Origin: Parasitella parasitica | Taxonomy: Eukaryota; Mucoromycota; Mucoromycetes; Mucorales; Mucoraceae | Direction: 5' to 3' | Length of the DNA: 40,480 nucleotides | NCBI GenBank assembly: GCA_025201805.1 | Contig: MU619249.1 | Location: 306,563 to 347,042, forward strand | Shown: in pieces, positions 20,168 to 31,091 of the stretch | Layout of the letters: every line of letters starts with the position of its first letter | Position numbering within the stretch: the stretch's first letter is position 1 | Position numbers and translations under genes: made by a program | The notes under the pieces: model-generated | Databases searched by the model: none | The model's input: only the letters and a program-made list of their open reading frames with translations | What the model was told of the DNA's origin: nothing

Positions 20168-21560
20168 ATGACTTTTACTTTGCAGCCTTTTGTCCCCAAT
20201 GCCAAGCAATCTGGTGTTGATTTCGGTGCTATTATCGAAGATCTTGATTTGGAAACCATCTCTCGTATGTATATTGCTCACACGTTGCAAATGGTTCTTT
20301 CTTAACTGATATACATGATTGTAGCCGAGGATTTTGACAAACTATATGAAGCTGTCTACACACATCAAGTCGTAGTTGTCCGAAACTCTGGCCATGTTAC
20401 ACCTCAGACGCAATATGAGCTTACCAAACGCTTCGATCCTCAGAACATTGATCTCTACGGCCATGGTTCTATGCATCGTGCAAGCGAGTCGGTTATTTCG
20501 CGCGACATCTCCCCTTTACCTGAAGTGCCTCAAGTCCAATTGTTGGGCCACGGCGTGGTTAGAAACCATTATGGTATTGAAGAGCGTAAATTAACACATC
20601 CTAGCCATAAAGTGTTCCATAAAGACTGTTTAACAGACGAACAGATGAAGAGAGGTGAAACACGTTTTTATCGCTGGCATATGGATGCTGCTCTCTACAA
20701 ATTGAATCCTCCAAAGGTCACTACCTTGTTTGGCATAAAGAATCCTGTAGGAATCAACCGCTCTGTTTCTGCATGAATTCGCATTTACTCAAATATTACC
20801 AAAATAGGAACCTAGACGTGAGATTGTTCGTTATGATGACGGTACAGATGACCAACTCGAGGTACAATTGGGTACCACAGCCTGTAAGTGACATGCTTGT
20901 GTTTGCCTTGGTGCAAAAATTCAATCAGTACTTTTACGCTAGTTATTTCTGGTCAAAGAGCCTTTGAAATTCTGCCCCAACATCTTAAAGAAAAGGCATT
21001 CAAAACTCAAGTCAAATACGCTGCACACCCTTATTTGTGGATGTCCAAAGCCGCATCTCGCAGCACAGGTTTGGGCATGGTATCGGAAGGCAAGGAGCTC
21101 ACTAAAGAAGAGTTGCCTGACATTGATCCAGAGGATGTGAAGATATATCCTATGGTAAGTCAGTTTATTACGTTGTATAATGTGTTCTAATGCCAATTGC
21201 ACATGCATGTAGCTATGGAAAAATCCTGTTACAGGCAAGATACATCTTCAAGTCCATCCGGCAGCAGTGGAAGATTTGATCATTGATGGCAAGCCTGTGG
21301 GCGATTTGGAAAAAGTTAGAGGTATCCTTTACGAGTTCCAACGCCCTTCCATCAGCCCTGAAAATGTCTTTGCTCACGAATGGAAGGATGGGGATTTTGT
21401 CATCTTCCACAACCGTGGCGTTCTTCATTCTGTGGTTGGATCTTTGAGAGACACGGACTCTCGTATCTTTCATCAGTGTAATATTGCAAGTGCCGATGCC
21501 CCTATCCCTGTTACAGAAGCTGATTTCGCCCCTTACTTGACTGTAAAATCTTCTGCTTGA
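20168..21560 (+). CDS. TauD-type Fe(II)/2-oxoglutarate dioxygenase, XanA-like (xanthine dioxygenase)
   Basis: A non-haem iron dioxygenase. Its closest match by eye is fungal XanA, which hydroxylates xanthine to uric acid using 2-oxoglutarate and O2. Five exons (20168-20264, 20325-20746, 20808-20883, 20943-21154, 21213-21560) give 384 aa, the usual XanA size. The iron-binding HxD lies in FYRWHMDAALYKL, followed by the PPKVTTLFG segment. The second iron His is in FHNRGVLHSVVG, and a conserved Arg for 2-oxoglutarate is probably in the following SRIFHQ stretch. The extended linkers separating it from bacterial TauD (HGVVRNHYGIEE, HPYLWMSKAASRSTGLGMVS) fit the fungal group. There is no targeting signal, so it is probably cytosolic. 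A role in purine use as a nitrogen source is inferred; other TauD substrates cannot be excluded. Confidence 0.85.
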
Positions 21561-23163
21561 AAATAAATACAAATAAATGGTAAACAATACTGTATTGCAT
21601 TCGAATCCTGTCCTTATATTCTTGTGCCTGATTTACTATGATTGTCATTAAAATTTGCTTACATCATACATTTGAATTTTTTACAATGAGTTGAGCCCTG
21701 CATTTGTACCGGTAAATAAAGAAATAGAGATTCATTATAAATAGTCAACAACACTGCATGCGACCCATTACCAACCTTAAACTTTACGCCAAGTCAAGGC
21801 TACTGCTGCCAATTCGAAAGGACATAATTCTTTTCAATAAAACAATAAAATTACTTTAATATATCCATGATTAGTTCGATCTGATATCCCTTGTGTGTGA
21901 TGGATAGAATTTTGTAAGGACTTTACAAGTATTTCGATGTTATGAGTTGTTGATTGACCAAACTTCAGATCTGACTAGATGATGCGTTTGGTTTACCAAG
22001 AATCTGGTTGGTATGTATAGAGAGGATATACAGTCTTTTGGGTCTCATACCTCAGTTATAATAAATGCAATTGTTAATCTGTTATTAATAGCTATGTATG
22101 TCTACGTATAGTTCACATATTTGTCTGACTAGAAAAATGCCATAATTCAGGGTAAACGAACTATTTTCTTAGTAAGGCTGTACGGTAGCAATCATCAGTG
22201 ACATTGCCTAATAGTCTTGCGCTGCCAGCCAATGATTATGTGTAACTATTTGCCTGTATTATGGGATTATCAGAAGGCCTTTAATGGATATAATTACAAC
22301 TTGCGGCTCAAAGTATGGCTTGATAATAATAAGCATCCGCTGATTTGGGGCTCGAAAATAATAATAATAACAATACTAAACCATTTTTCGTATATGATGC
22401 AGAGAATACTTTCATGGTTCTAGAATTGGAAGCGTATGATAAATACATATCATTGTGCCTTGTGATATAAAACGTTATATTTACCAACATTTTTAATCGC
22501 AATCACATGCCTTGTAGAAAAGCATTTTTAATAGTAGAAAATGGGTTTACAGCATCATATGCAAGCCTGTTTTATGGCATATGAACATATTATAGGCTAC
22601 CGACAATTTTACGCCCATCGTATACTATATGACCATACTGCTGCTGTGTCCCCAACATTTCCCCTTCCTTATATACAAAAAAGGCCCCTCCTGAATTGCT
22701 CTTGTTGATCTGTCCGTTCACCTCCGTTATCATTTCCCAAAGTCTGGCCCTTTTAAGTCTCTTCTATATAAATAAACCGCTGTATTATAGTTTTATTTTG
22801 CATGCCAAACCAGAGCTTTCCTGTCCATCGATACATATTATTTGCATTATGAATGTTGTAACGTTACGAGAAAAATAGGAGGACGAACGTTCTGTTTTGT
22901 ATTTTAATTCTTCAATCGATCATCTATGTTGCTTTTTATAAGCTTAAAGAGATGATCCCTTCCCCCCCAAACAACAGGTTGTACAAATCAGCGAAAATAT
23001 TGAAGAGTGTATCACTCGTCATTAGATGCAACCATTTCACCATCTAAGAAAAAAAGAATATAAATATATGAGCTGCAATCGTTTAAATCTTTTCCTTCTC
23101 TTCCCTCCCTCTCTCTCTTTTCTTGCCGTTTTCTATATAACGTTTAACACTTTCTACAGCAAA
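21561..23163. other. Long upstream region and leader of the GATA-factor gene
   Basis: About 1.6 kb with no convincing gene. AATAAA sites at 21563 and 21573 probably end the dioxygenase transcript. A TATAAATAAA stretch lies at about 22765 and a CT-rich run at 23090-23125 precedes the chosen start codon. A long promoter is common for regulatory genes. Confidence 0.45.
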
Positions 23164-23453
23164 ATGCAACAACACAATCAAACATATTACCAACCGCTAT
23201 TATTCTGCAATGAGCCTCAGTCAGTTAATTACGATGGTGTGAATCCCCATTTCAATGCTCATGTACCTGTCAATCACAATCACATCAAGAATTATGATGA
23301 CAATTTCTTGCAACAGCCTCTCTTGTCAAATGTGTTGCCTTTACACAATAATTCTTACGATCTCATGTTTGATTACTCTACGCTGAACTTACTCGATACA
23401 CCTTTTCATGCAACTAATGATAATCTATTATTAACTTCTATTAATGGCCCTAT

Positions 23454-23490
<37 letters not shown>

Positions 23491-24279
23491 GCAACAGCAA
23501 CAACAACAAACAATCATCGTGCGACCACAGCCGCTGTATCTACACCTTCATCTGCATCCAGTTGCAGCTATTGTGAAGGGAGCAGTCCTCATACTCACTT
23601 TGCGTACGGCTCAAACGTACTGCCATCTTATAACAGCAATGAAGATCCGGTTTGGGGACATTGTCTTGAAAAGAAACGTGGTAGAAAAAGAAAGAGTCTT
23701 GTTGACGCCAAAAGAAAAAGAGGCCATCTCCACAACTTGCAAACACCTAGTTCATCTTCTGCTGCCAAAGGAAACGGATCTACCCGTTGTACAAATTGCC
23801 GCACTGGCAATACACCTTTGTGGCGAAGAAGTCCTCAAGGTCAACCCCTTTGCAATGCTTGTGGATTATTTCTAAAGTTACACGGCACGGTTAGACCACT
23901 TAGTCTCAAGACGGACATTATCAAAAAGCGTAATCGAACTGGGTCTCAGAAAGAGAGTACTGCCGCTGTTTCTGAAGAGGATGACAAGCTTCAAAAGTCA
24001 TCTAAGCAGCGTCGCCAGGCAAGCGCAAAACACAAGCAAGACACAGACTCTGTAGCATCTTCTTCATCCTTGTCGTCCTTTTCCGAATTGCATGAAGATG
24101 ACGAATACTCGTACAACAACGCCGTGGCCCAAAAGCCATCCGAACAAGACCAGCTACTGCTAGTTGACAACATGCTCTTTGGAAGTGATGAAAATAACAT
24201 TGATTCCTTTATTCGTAACACTACTAACAGTGAGTTCAACTACTCTGCCATCAGCCCAGCATATGATTTTTTTTTGTAA
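23164..24279 (+). CDS. AreA/Gat1-type GATA zinc-finger transcription factor
   Basis: A nuclear DNA-binding regulator, 371 aa in one exon. The single zinc finger is Cys-x2-Cys-x17-Cys-x2-Cys ([16 protein letters not shown]...CNACG), followed by the basic tail [20 protein letters not shown] and KRNR. This is the fungal 17-residue-loop GATA type, closest in sequence to nitrogen regulators such as AreA/Gat1. The N-terminal part is Asn/Gln/His-rich with a long Thr run from a CAA/ACA repeat; basic patches (KKRGRKRKS) before the finger may be a nuclear signal. The C-tail is Ser/Asp-rich. The frame is open 46 codons further up to 23026, but that extension contains TATA-like and CT-rich DNA, so the ATG at 23164 is preferred. 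Nitrogen control is inferred from the finger alone. Confidence 0.9.
23455..23509. repeat. CAA/ACA trinucleotide repeat in the GATA-factor coding region
   Basis: About 18 near-perfect ACA units, interrupted by a few GCA, are read in frame as a poly-Thr run with some Ala. It is a microsatellite likely to vary in length between strains. Confidence 0.95.
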
Positions 24280-24502
24280 AACCCATCCACATATATCTAC
24301 GCATACACCACTGTACAAAGTTAATTTCCTTCTTTACATATTTAATTGCACTCATTCCAGTCTTGAATCACTTATAAAAACCATTTTTTAATTATTTGAA
24401 TAAAATATAAATATACTTTTTATTTTTATTTATTTAAGGTTTGCTCCTAAATAGCATCATGTAATAAACAATGGAAATGATATACATATGACACCCCTCT
24501 TT

Positions 24503-26650
24503 CTACGGAAATCCGCAATATATGGAAGGTGGGTTTGTATCGTAACTTTCTCTACATATTGTACCCGTGGTGCAGTTCCTTGAAATCCATTGACCGAATG
24601 CACATTGAGCAAATGAAAACTCCCCACCACACCTGAAAGTACCTTCTAATTCGCATGCTTCGCCGGCGACAGGCAGCGGAAGGGTAGGAAACAAGGTAGG
24701 GACGGATATGGCTGGTGTTAGAGGAGTGGTGGCAGCAGTAGTAGTGGCATCATAGCATGACGTGATTGGTAAGGTATTTTTGCTTGTTACAAGACTGTAT
24801 ATGCATTATTAGAACGGATGAATGTTGTGCTTCCTGTTACAATAAACACATGTATGTATGTACCTTTCCAGATTCTTCAAGTTGGATTCAACAGTAGTAG
24901 TCCAAACAGTTTCAGCCGTGAGATGCTCTGGAAAACAATTAGAGAAAAGGGATGCTGCTGTACTACTTGAAGATGTTGTTGTTGTGTTTAGAAGTATAGG
25001 AGCAAGCTCGATGGGTGATGTATCATTTGTTCTAGATGTGTGCACGCATGTTACCTATAGGCCAGATTCAATAGTCCTACACTTACTCTTTAATCAGTCG
25101 ATAGATACCATAAGCATAATTAGGCAATACATCATCAGTGTTGCCATACGCCTGAGAAGCGTCCCAAACCATTATGCCACCAAACGAATCCATCGTTTTA
25201 AGAGGTTGGATCCGACTTACCAACTGAGTGTAAGGTACATAGCCCCTTCCAGCTGCACTAGGACTACCTGGAACACCAACAAATAAGCGTACATCTTTGT
25301 TCTGTGATCTTGCCAGCGCCCACGAATCCCAAATGTTGAAGTTGAAATTACCATCGTTTATAACGCTACAAAACTTGATTTGTGCCGTCTTATTTATTCT
25401 GCTTTCATGTATGCAATTTGTACATGTCTCTAATTAACACATCAACTTACATTATTGTAAAACTGAATCCTGCCATATAAATATTTAAAGCGATGTACGT
25501 GTAAGTGACATGGTGCATAAAAACACATAGGGACTTACATGACAAAATCAAACCAGGCGTTATTCAACGCTTCCCCTACAAAATAATCTGGAAAGGGACA
25601 TTGAGGAGCAGCAGCAATATAATAGGATTTTGCAGTATCGAGCTCTGCGCACAAGACACAAATTATGAGCATTTGTGGCAACTCATTACAAATATATATA
25701 ATACACTCACCATAGTTTTGTCGCATCTTATTGACAAATGAAGTATACCCTACCTTTTCGCCATTTTCAATATCGAGATCAAAGCCATCTACCGTAGCAT
25801 TTCCAAATGGACGAAAAGCGGTGGAATTTCTCTTGTATCCGCCGCCAAATGTATCCCATAATTCATCTGCTAAATCCTCTCCCTCCTTTACTGTTGCGAT
25901 GCCATAGGCGGGTGTTGCTCCTCCCATCGATAGCAGGATTTTAATGCCTTTGCTTTGACAATATTTGATGTCTACCTTGTGTTAATCGCAAGGATAAAAA
26001 AAATAAATAAGCCCAACACATAGTACCTCCTTCCATGTACGGACAATCCAAAAGCTGTGTCCCTGTATATCATCATTGCAATACAGTATTGTAAAAAAAA
26101 AGGTCATGCACAGTTCACTCAAGATCACCAAACTTACCAGGGATCAATCCCTTGCAATCTTGACTACGATTAGCTAAATCAAATGCGGTTGATCTTCCTT
26201 GTCCTATCCCAAATGCACGTTGTTTGTTGAATTGATATTTTCTTTTTTAAGGTTATTTCCGTTGAGATATACTATAAATGGACATACCGAATTGATGTAA
26301 GAAAGAGACAACAATGATATCCTTGTCGTTGCCATCACAGTAATAAGAAAGACGCTAAGTACAAAAAAAAAAAAGCACATATATAAGTATTCATGAAGTA
26401 CATTTTGTTCGTGTTGCAAACTGCTACTTTTTGCCAGAAGGAATGGCTGGGATCATTGGGTGCTACACTAGCAGAGTTTTGACCCCTATATTTGTACATA
26501 TGAGTACTATAACGCTTGTTTATTATGCTTTCTGCCGCTTTAAAAATACCAGTAATAAACAATGTTTGTGTTTGATGTAGCATTAAAAGCGCAATAGACT
26601 TTTCCTAGTGCCAGCACCAAGACTGATATTAATAAAATGAAAAAGTGCAT
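24503..26650 (-). CDS. Secreted GH18 class III chitinase with C-terminal chitin-binding module
   Basis: An endochitinase that hydrolyses beta-1,4-GlcNAc polymers. Eleven exons on the minus strand (26550-26650, 26428-26485, 26288-26354, 26138-26203, 26027-26062, 25711-25971, 25539-25644, 25451-25469, 25087-25373, 24864-25031, 24503-24794) join in frame to 486 aa. A signal peptide (MHFFILLISVLVLALGKVYC) leads to NIVYYWGQNSAS, then SFLHQFG, KILLSMGGATPAYG and the catalytic DGFDLDIENG (DxxDxDxE, proton donor Glu). MIQFYNN, WDSWALA and GIMVWDAS complete the barrel. A Ser/Thr-rich linker with poly-Thr leads to a Cys-rich end (CELEGTFRCGGEFSFAQCAF, then CTTGTICRE), which resembles CBM19. Exon 8 is only 19 bp. 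It probably acts outside the cell or in wall remodelling, and converges with the GATA-factor gene. Confidence 0.92.
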
Positions 26651-26836
26651 GATCCAGGAATCCACATACTAAATCCTCTGTCCTGATTCCTCTTTTCTTA
26701 TATATACCACAACATAAATGATCCGATCATTCCCAGCAATACAAAAATTCATCGTAAAAAGAACTATAGACTACATATATCACACATTCATTTATTACCA
26801 ACTTTCTTTTTTTATTAAAATAAACAAATCAGGGAA

Positions 26837-27744
26837 TTAAGCCTGGGCCTCAGCAGACTTGCGGGGACCACGAGGGCCGCGGTTGTTGTTGCGAGGAGTA
26901 AAAGCAGCAACAGGAGCAGTAACCTTGACGCCAGAGAGGTTCTCAAAGTTGATAGCCTTGAGCAAAGCCTATAATTATACAGAAATAATAGCGTTAGGTT
27001 CATGTGTTGTGCAAGATCTTGACACCTCCAAAAAAAAGTGTTTTTTTTTGAAACGAAATGGCCATCGAAAGATCTTCACAGACACACGAACTTTTTTACA
27101 TGTCTTCCCCCACTTGCTTCATCAATTATAAATGCAATTGGATCATTTCTTCCATGTTTTCATTTTTTTTTTTTTTTTACAAAAGAAAAAAATACATCAC
27201 ACAAAGAATAGATTCATAAAAACAAAGATATGAAAAAAAAAAAGAGATGCCCCATAGTACCCAAACCAACATTTACAAAATAAAAAACAAGAGAAAGGAA
27301 AACAGACAAAAAAATCCGAGCGACCAACTTTCTGTTTCCAAAAGGTGTGTAATATATATAAAAAAAAGACCTACCTCGGTTTCGGGATCAACCTCAATGT
27401 TGGAGGTATCTAAGGCAGAGAACTCAGGAACATAGTTATCACGACGTTCACGCTCTTCTTCTTGCAACTTGAAAGAAATACCACGAACAGGGCCACGAGA
27501 GATACGCTTCATCAAGTGAGTAGTGAAGCCAGCAATCTTGTTGCGAAGACGCTTGGATTGGATGATGGAAACTTCATCGAGGATTTTCTTGTTGACCTGG
27601 AAGTCAAGGGTAAGACGAGGATAGTACTTTTCAATGACAACACGAGAAGCCTTCTTGACAGTCTTGGTTCTAACGCGACCCTATTGATCCTAGTTAATAC
27701 CTTGATGGATGGATGAACAGGTGGATGGATGGATGCCTTACCAT
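26837..27744 (-). CDS. RPS17: 40S ribosomal protein eS17 (RPS17)
   Basis: A structural protein of the small ribosomal subunit. Three exons on the minus strand: 27742-27744 (the ATG alone), 27375-27680 and 26837-26968, giving 146 aa. The sequence [40 protein letters not shown] and [20 protein letters not shown] is the strongly conserved eS17 core. The C-tail ([18 protein letters not shown]) is longer and more Gly/Arg-rich than in animals. An intron directly after the start codon is common in fungal ribosomal-protein genes. The second intron is about 406 bp, far longer than the others in this window, with several poly-A/T tracts. Codon choice in the exons is more biased (AAG, GCT, CGT, GTC) than in neighbouring genes, as expected for a highly expressed protein. 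Confidence 0.96.
27702..27735. repeat. ATGG tetranucleotide repeat in RPS17 intron 1
   Basis: Two short runs of ATGG/GGAT units are separated by a small spacer just downstream of the start codon, on the intron side. Confidence 0.85.
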
Positions 27745-29451
27745 TTTTAATGATATTAAAATATAAGAGAAAGAATAAACCAGGATTTGACAACAAGTTT
27801 CCGATTTTATTCTGCTAGAAAAAAGCCACCTACTAGACGAAATTTTATTATAATACAGTATCAAGTCTATAAACTGTCAATAATCGACTATCTATCACCA
27901 AAATCAAGATGCCATAAATGCGTGACATGTTCTTTAGGATGGTGTCCTTTATCATGAATACAATTGACTGATAGCAGCCAATGTTGATTTGTCTCTCTGT
28001 GAATTGTTGTATGAAAGTCATAGTGCTTTCGCAATGGTCCAGAATATCAATCTTATCAATGTAAATAGACGAATTTGCTTTTATCCCAATCCTCTTTCAA
28101 TTCTTTCCCATTGAATGCACATCAAGGGTCCCGCCAGAATGATTCGACTGATCAAAAGACGTTGAAAAGAGAAGCTTGAGAAATAAACAAACCACATCTT
28201 GGGAAGAACAGATGATTGAAAGAAAGAGCAACATTGTAAGCAAAAACATTTGCGAACCCGTGATTCTGATAAAGTATGATAAATAATTAGCCGTTTACGC
28301 TCTGTGCTATGGTTTGTTGAGCAGTGTACAGTTTTCACTGCCCTATTGAGGTGTATAAAATACGGCAATTGCTCTACCGCACAAGTTTCTTCAAGCAATT
28401 AGTCTTCCATATGGCTCTACAGTGGACTAACACCTGTTGCTGGAAACTTCAATTGCCGCCTTGTTTTTTACAGAATCCAGATTGAAGGATCCATCAAAAC
28501 CCTACAATTGAAATTTCTTTGACATTTTTGGGCAATATCTTTAAAATATACCAAGAAAACATCCTTTACATAATTGGATAAATTTGTAGATTATTTTGCT
28601 GCGCACCCAACTGTGAGCTTCTTAAACAATTTTTAGACTAGACATTTTGCACAATCGTTGATTAAAGAGAAATTCATTTTTAGGCTAAAAGTCTGTGTTT
28701 GGCATAAGCATTGCTTAAAAAGGCAATTTCATGTCATTTCTAGATCAACATAGAATGTCTTTGATGTATGCATACCATAGAAAATAATGTGATTTTGAGG
28801 TCAAATTCAAGAAAAGGTGATTTGATTTAATTTTGGCTTATGAATCCTCATGAGAAATGATGGAAAGTCGACCATGGATTAGGTGATCGATGTTGCAAGA
28901 AGATAAGCCTGGTTTGACACTGATAGGGGGACTCCTTACTTGAGTTTTGGCAATTAAATTACTGTATAGACAATCAACAGGTACTTAAACGTGCCCTCGT
29001 TTCGGTTACGCTTTTTGTGATTCAAAAATGTAAGCTTTTAAATCCGTGAAAGCAGTTTTTAGCTGAGAAATCAACTTGTAATAGCAAAAAAACAGCATAT
29101 GTATGATGTGAGACTGATCAAGACAAAAATTTTAGCTGCTGTCTGCTATTTTGTAAAATTACTTTGAGTTATATGTACCAATCTATGGTAATATTGTTAG
29201 AAGTTCTCATAGAAAAGAGCAGCTTAATATACGTTTCAACGCTCACATTTGGCACTTTTTTTTTTGATGCTCACATTGTCCTACGCTTTTTACTAGAGTT
29301 AGCACCACCTACTCTAATAGAGAGCAAGTCAAGCAACCTTACCGTATCATATCGGCAGCTCTATTTTACGTTCCGAATACTGAACTTTTTGGTATAAAAC
29401 AGAAGCGTTTAAACAAAACTTTTTTTCCCTTGTTCAAGTTCGTCAATCATC
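27745..29451. other. Long divergent intergenic region
   Basis: About 1.7 kb between the divergent RPS17 and DCAF4-like genes. Frames such as 28081-28398 (minus) and 29164-29397 (plus) have no recognisable features or splice-supported extensions. I see no gene. Confidence 0.45.
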
Positions 29452-30927
29452 ATGTCTTTCGAAATCCCTGGATACTTTCTCGATCTCAAGACCAAAAAAT
29501 ACTTCAAAATAACTCCACATGGACCATACAGCTTACCCGAGCTACGCAAAAGGCTACAGCGAGAGCAAGAGGAGGAAAAAGCAGCAGCGATGTCAGCAGC
29601 AGCAGCAGTCTTGGCCAAACGCAGCCATAATCAGAACCCCAAACCTACCAACTTTACCCAATTCGTTCGGCAGAGAGCTATGCTTGGTAGAACCGAATGC
29701 ACTGATACAGGTTTACGTTTCATGCTCACCCGCTTAAAGTCGAGATCAAGGGTTCACTTGCATGGACCGACCAACATATACAACAATATGCTAGTCGCAC
29801 TAACAGCAGACATGAGCGACTATGGACAAGTATTTGTTTCGAACCGCTGCAGTTTACAGCACTTTGGGTACCAATTAGACCCTTGTTTCGCCGTATGGAA
29901 CGTGGGCCAGGAGTTGATGAACAATTCAGAAGCCCAGTCAATGCATTTGGGATCTCGCTTATTCGACATGAGTGGCGTAACATGCAGATCTGTTGTAGGC
30001 ACGAGAGGAGGAACACTGTGGTTTCGAGCTTTTCCTGTATTACCGCCATTGCATAGCGAAGAGATATATTCAATGTTTACAGAAAACGGATCTATCAGAC
30101 AGAATGATCAAATACACGAGTGTCCCGCATCGCACGGAAGTCACTCTCTTGCAATAGCGTGTCAAGAGTACTCACAGCGAAAAGATTTGTTTTGGTGCTC
30201 GAGTTTGGATGATCAGCATAACACTGTCATTGTTGGAGGTGATCAAAAGGTCTATCGACTTGATACTACATTTCGGTTGATACAGTCTAAAAAAGTTAAA
30301 TCGTCAGTGTTTGCCTCGCACTTATCCAGCTCACAGCCCGCCATCTGTTGGTTTGGATCGCGAGACGGAAAGATTCACTTGGAGGACTGGAGACAGCCAA
30401 CTGAGGATACTGTTTTCAATGATTTCGTTCAGTCATCTTCGGTATACAAGATTCAGTCATTAGATAATGTGAGGAGTGGACATGAGTTGGTAACAGTAGC
30501 CTTGGACGGGTCTATCGACGTTTGGGATGCTCGACAGCCAACCAAAAAGAGAAAGTCGAGACGGAAGAAGCCTCTGTATTCATTAAAAGGCCATGTAAAT
30601 CAAAGCAGCCGCCACTTGGGATTTGATATAGACACAAAAAATCAGTTGTTGATGGCGTGTGGAAGTGATGAGCGAATGAGGATATGGTCCCTGGATCACC
30701 GAAATAGCACGTCTGATCCGTTATGGACATCACAAAAGTATGAAGCTCCTATACCCGCTGTCAAATTCATGACAACTCCAAGCAAATACCCGAAATTACA
30801 AGACGGTTGGTCCGATTTAATGCCGAGCTCTTTGAATTCAAGACAAACGCCTGGGATATTACTCTTTGGCACAAGCAAAGAGCCTAGTCAAATACGTTCA
30901 ATAGAATGGCTAACACCTGTCAAATAA
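29452..30927 (+). CDS. DCAF4-like WD-repeat protein (CUL4-DDB1 substrate receptor family)
   Basis: A single exon of 491 aa. The N-terminus IPGYFLDLKTKKYFKITP resembles the opening of DCAF4/WDR21 proteins, which serve as substrate receptors of CUL4-DDB1 ubiquitin ligases. A Gln/Glu/Ala helix (residues ~30-55, QREQEEEKAAAMSAAAA) follows, then a beta-propeller with weak WD repeats. The clearest are LVTVALDGSIDVWDARQP (about residues 348-365) and LLMACGSDERMRIWSLDHRN (about 401-420). The WDARQP and MRIWS signatures include the Asp-x-Arg (WDxR-type) element used to bind DDB1. A basic insert (KKRKSRRKK) sits between them. It converges on the HELLS-type gene, with about 165 bp between stops. The family assignment is by eye and moderate; the gene itself is secure. 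Confidence 0.72.
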   Translation: MSFEIPGYFLDLKTKKYFKITPHGPYSLPELRKRLQREQEEEKAAAMSAAAAVLAKRSHNQNPKPTNFTQFVRQRAMLGRTECTDTGLRFMLTRLKSRSRVHLHGPTNIYNNMLVALTADMSDYGQVFVSNRCSLQHFGYQLDPCFAVWNVGQELMNNSEAQSMHLGSRLFDMSGVTCRSVVGTRGGTLWFRAFPVLPPLHSEEIYSMFTENGSIRQNDQIHECPASHGSHSLAIACQEYSQRKDLFWCSSLDDQHNTVIVGGDQKVYRLDTTFRLIQSKKVKSSVFASHLSSSQPAICWFGSRDGKIHLEDWRQPTEDTVFNDFVQSSSVYKIQSLDNVRSGHELVTVALDGSIDVWDARQPTKKRKSRRKKPLYSLKGHVNQSSRHLGFDIDTKNQLLMACGSDERMRIWSLDHRNSTSDPLWTSQKYEAPIPAVKFMTTPSKYPKLQDGWSDLMPSSLNSRQTPGILLFGTSKEPSQIRSIEWLTPVK

Positions 30928-31091
30928 TTGTAATACATGTATATAGTATATTATATGTACGACTTTTTTTATTTTATTTCCCTTTGTTGATGGAAAGTGA
31001 TACATGAGACTATTATAGCAGGAGTCGAGAATAGCAGAAGCGGATATGAGTGATAAAATATGCAATACTTTTTTTTTTTGGTCTTTTTTCT

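Noticed and set aside
21595-21615. tRNA-like B-box (TTCGAATCC) downstream of the dioxygenase gene
   Set aside because: No A-box at the right distance and no cloverleaf could be drawn.
23026-23163. Upstream extension of the GATA-factor frame
   Set aside because: Open, but it holds TATA-like and CT-rich sequence typical of a promoter or leader; the ATG at 23164 is preferred.
28081-28398. 105-codon minus-strand frame between RPS17 and the DCAF4-like gene
   Set aside because: No motif, no splice signals extending it, and composition like the surrounding spacer.
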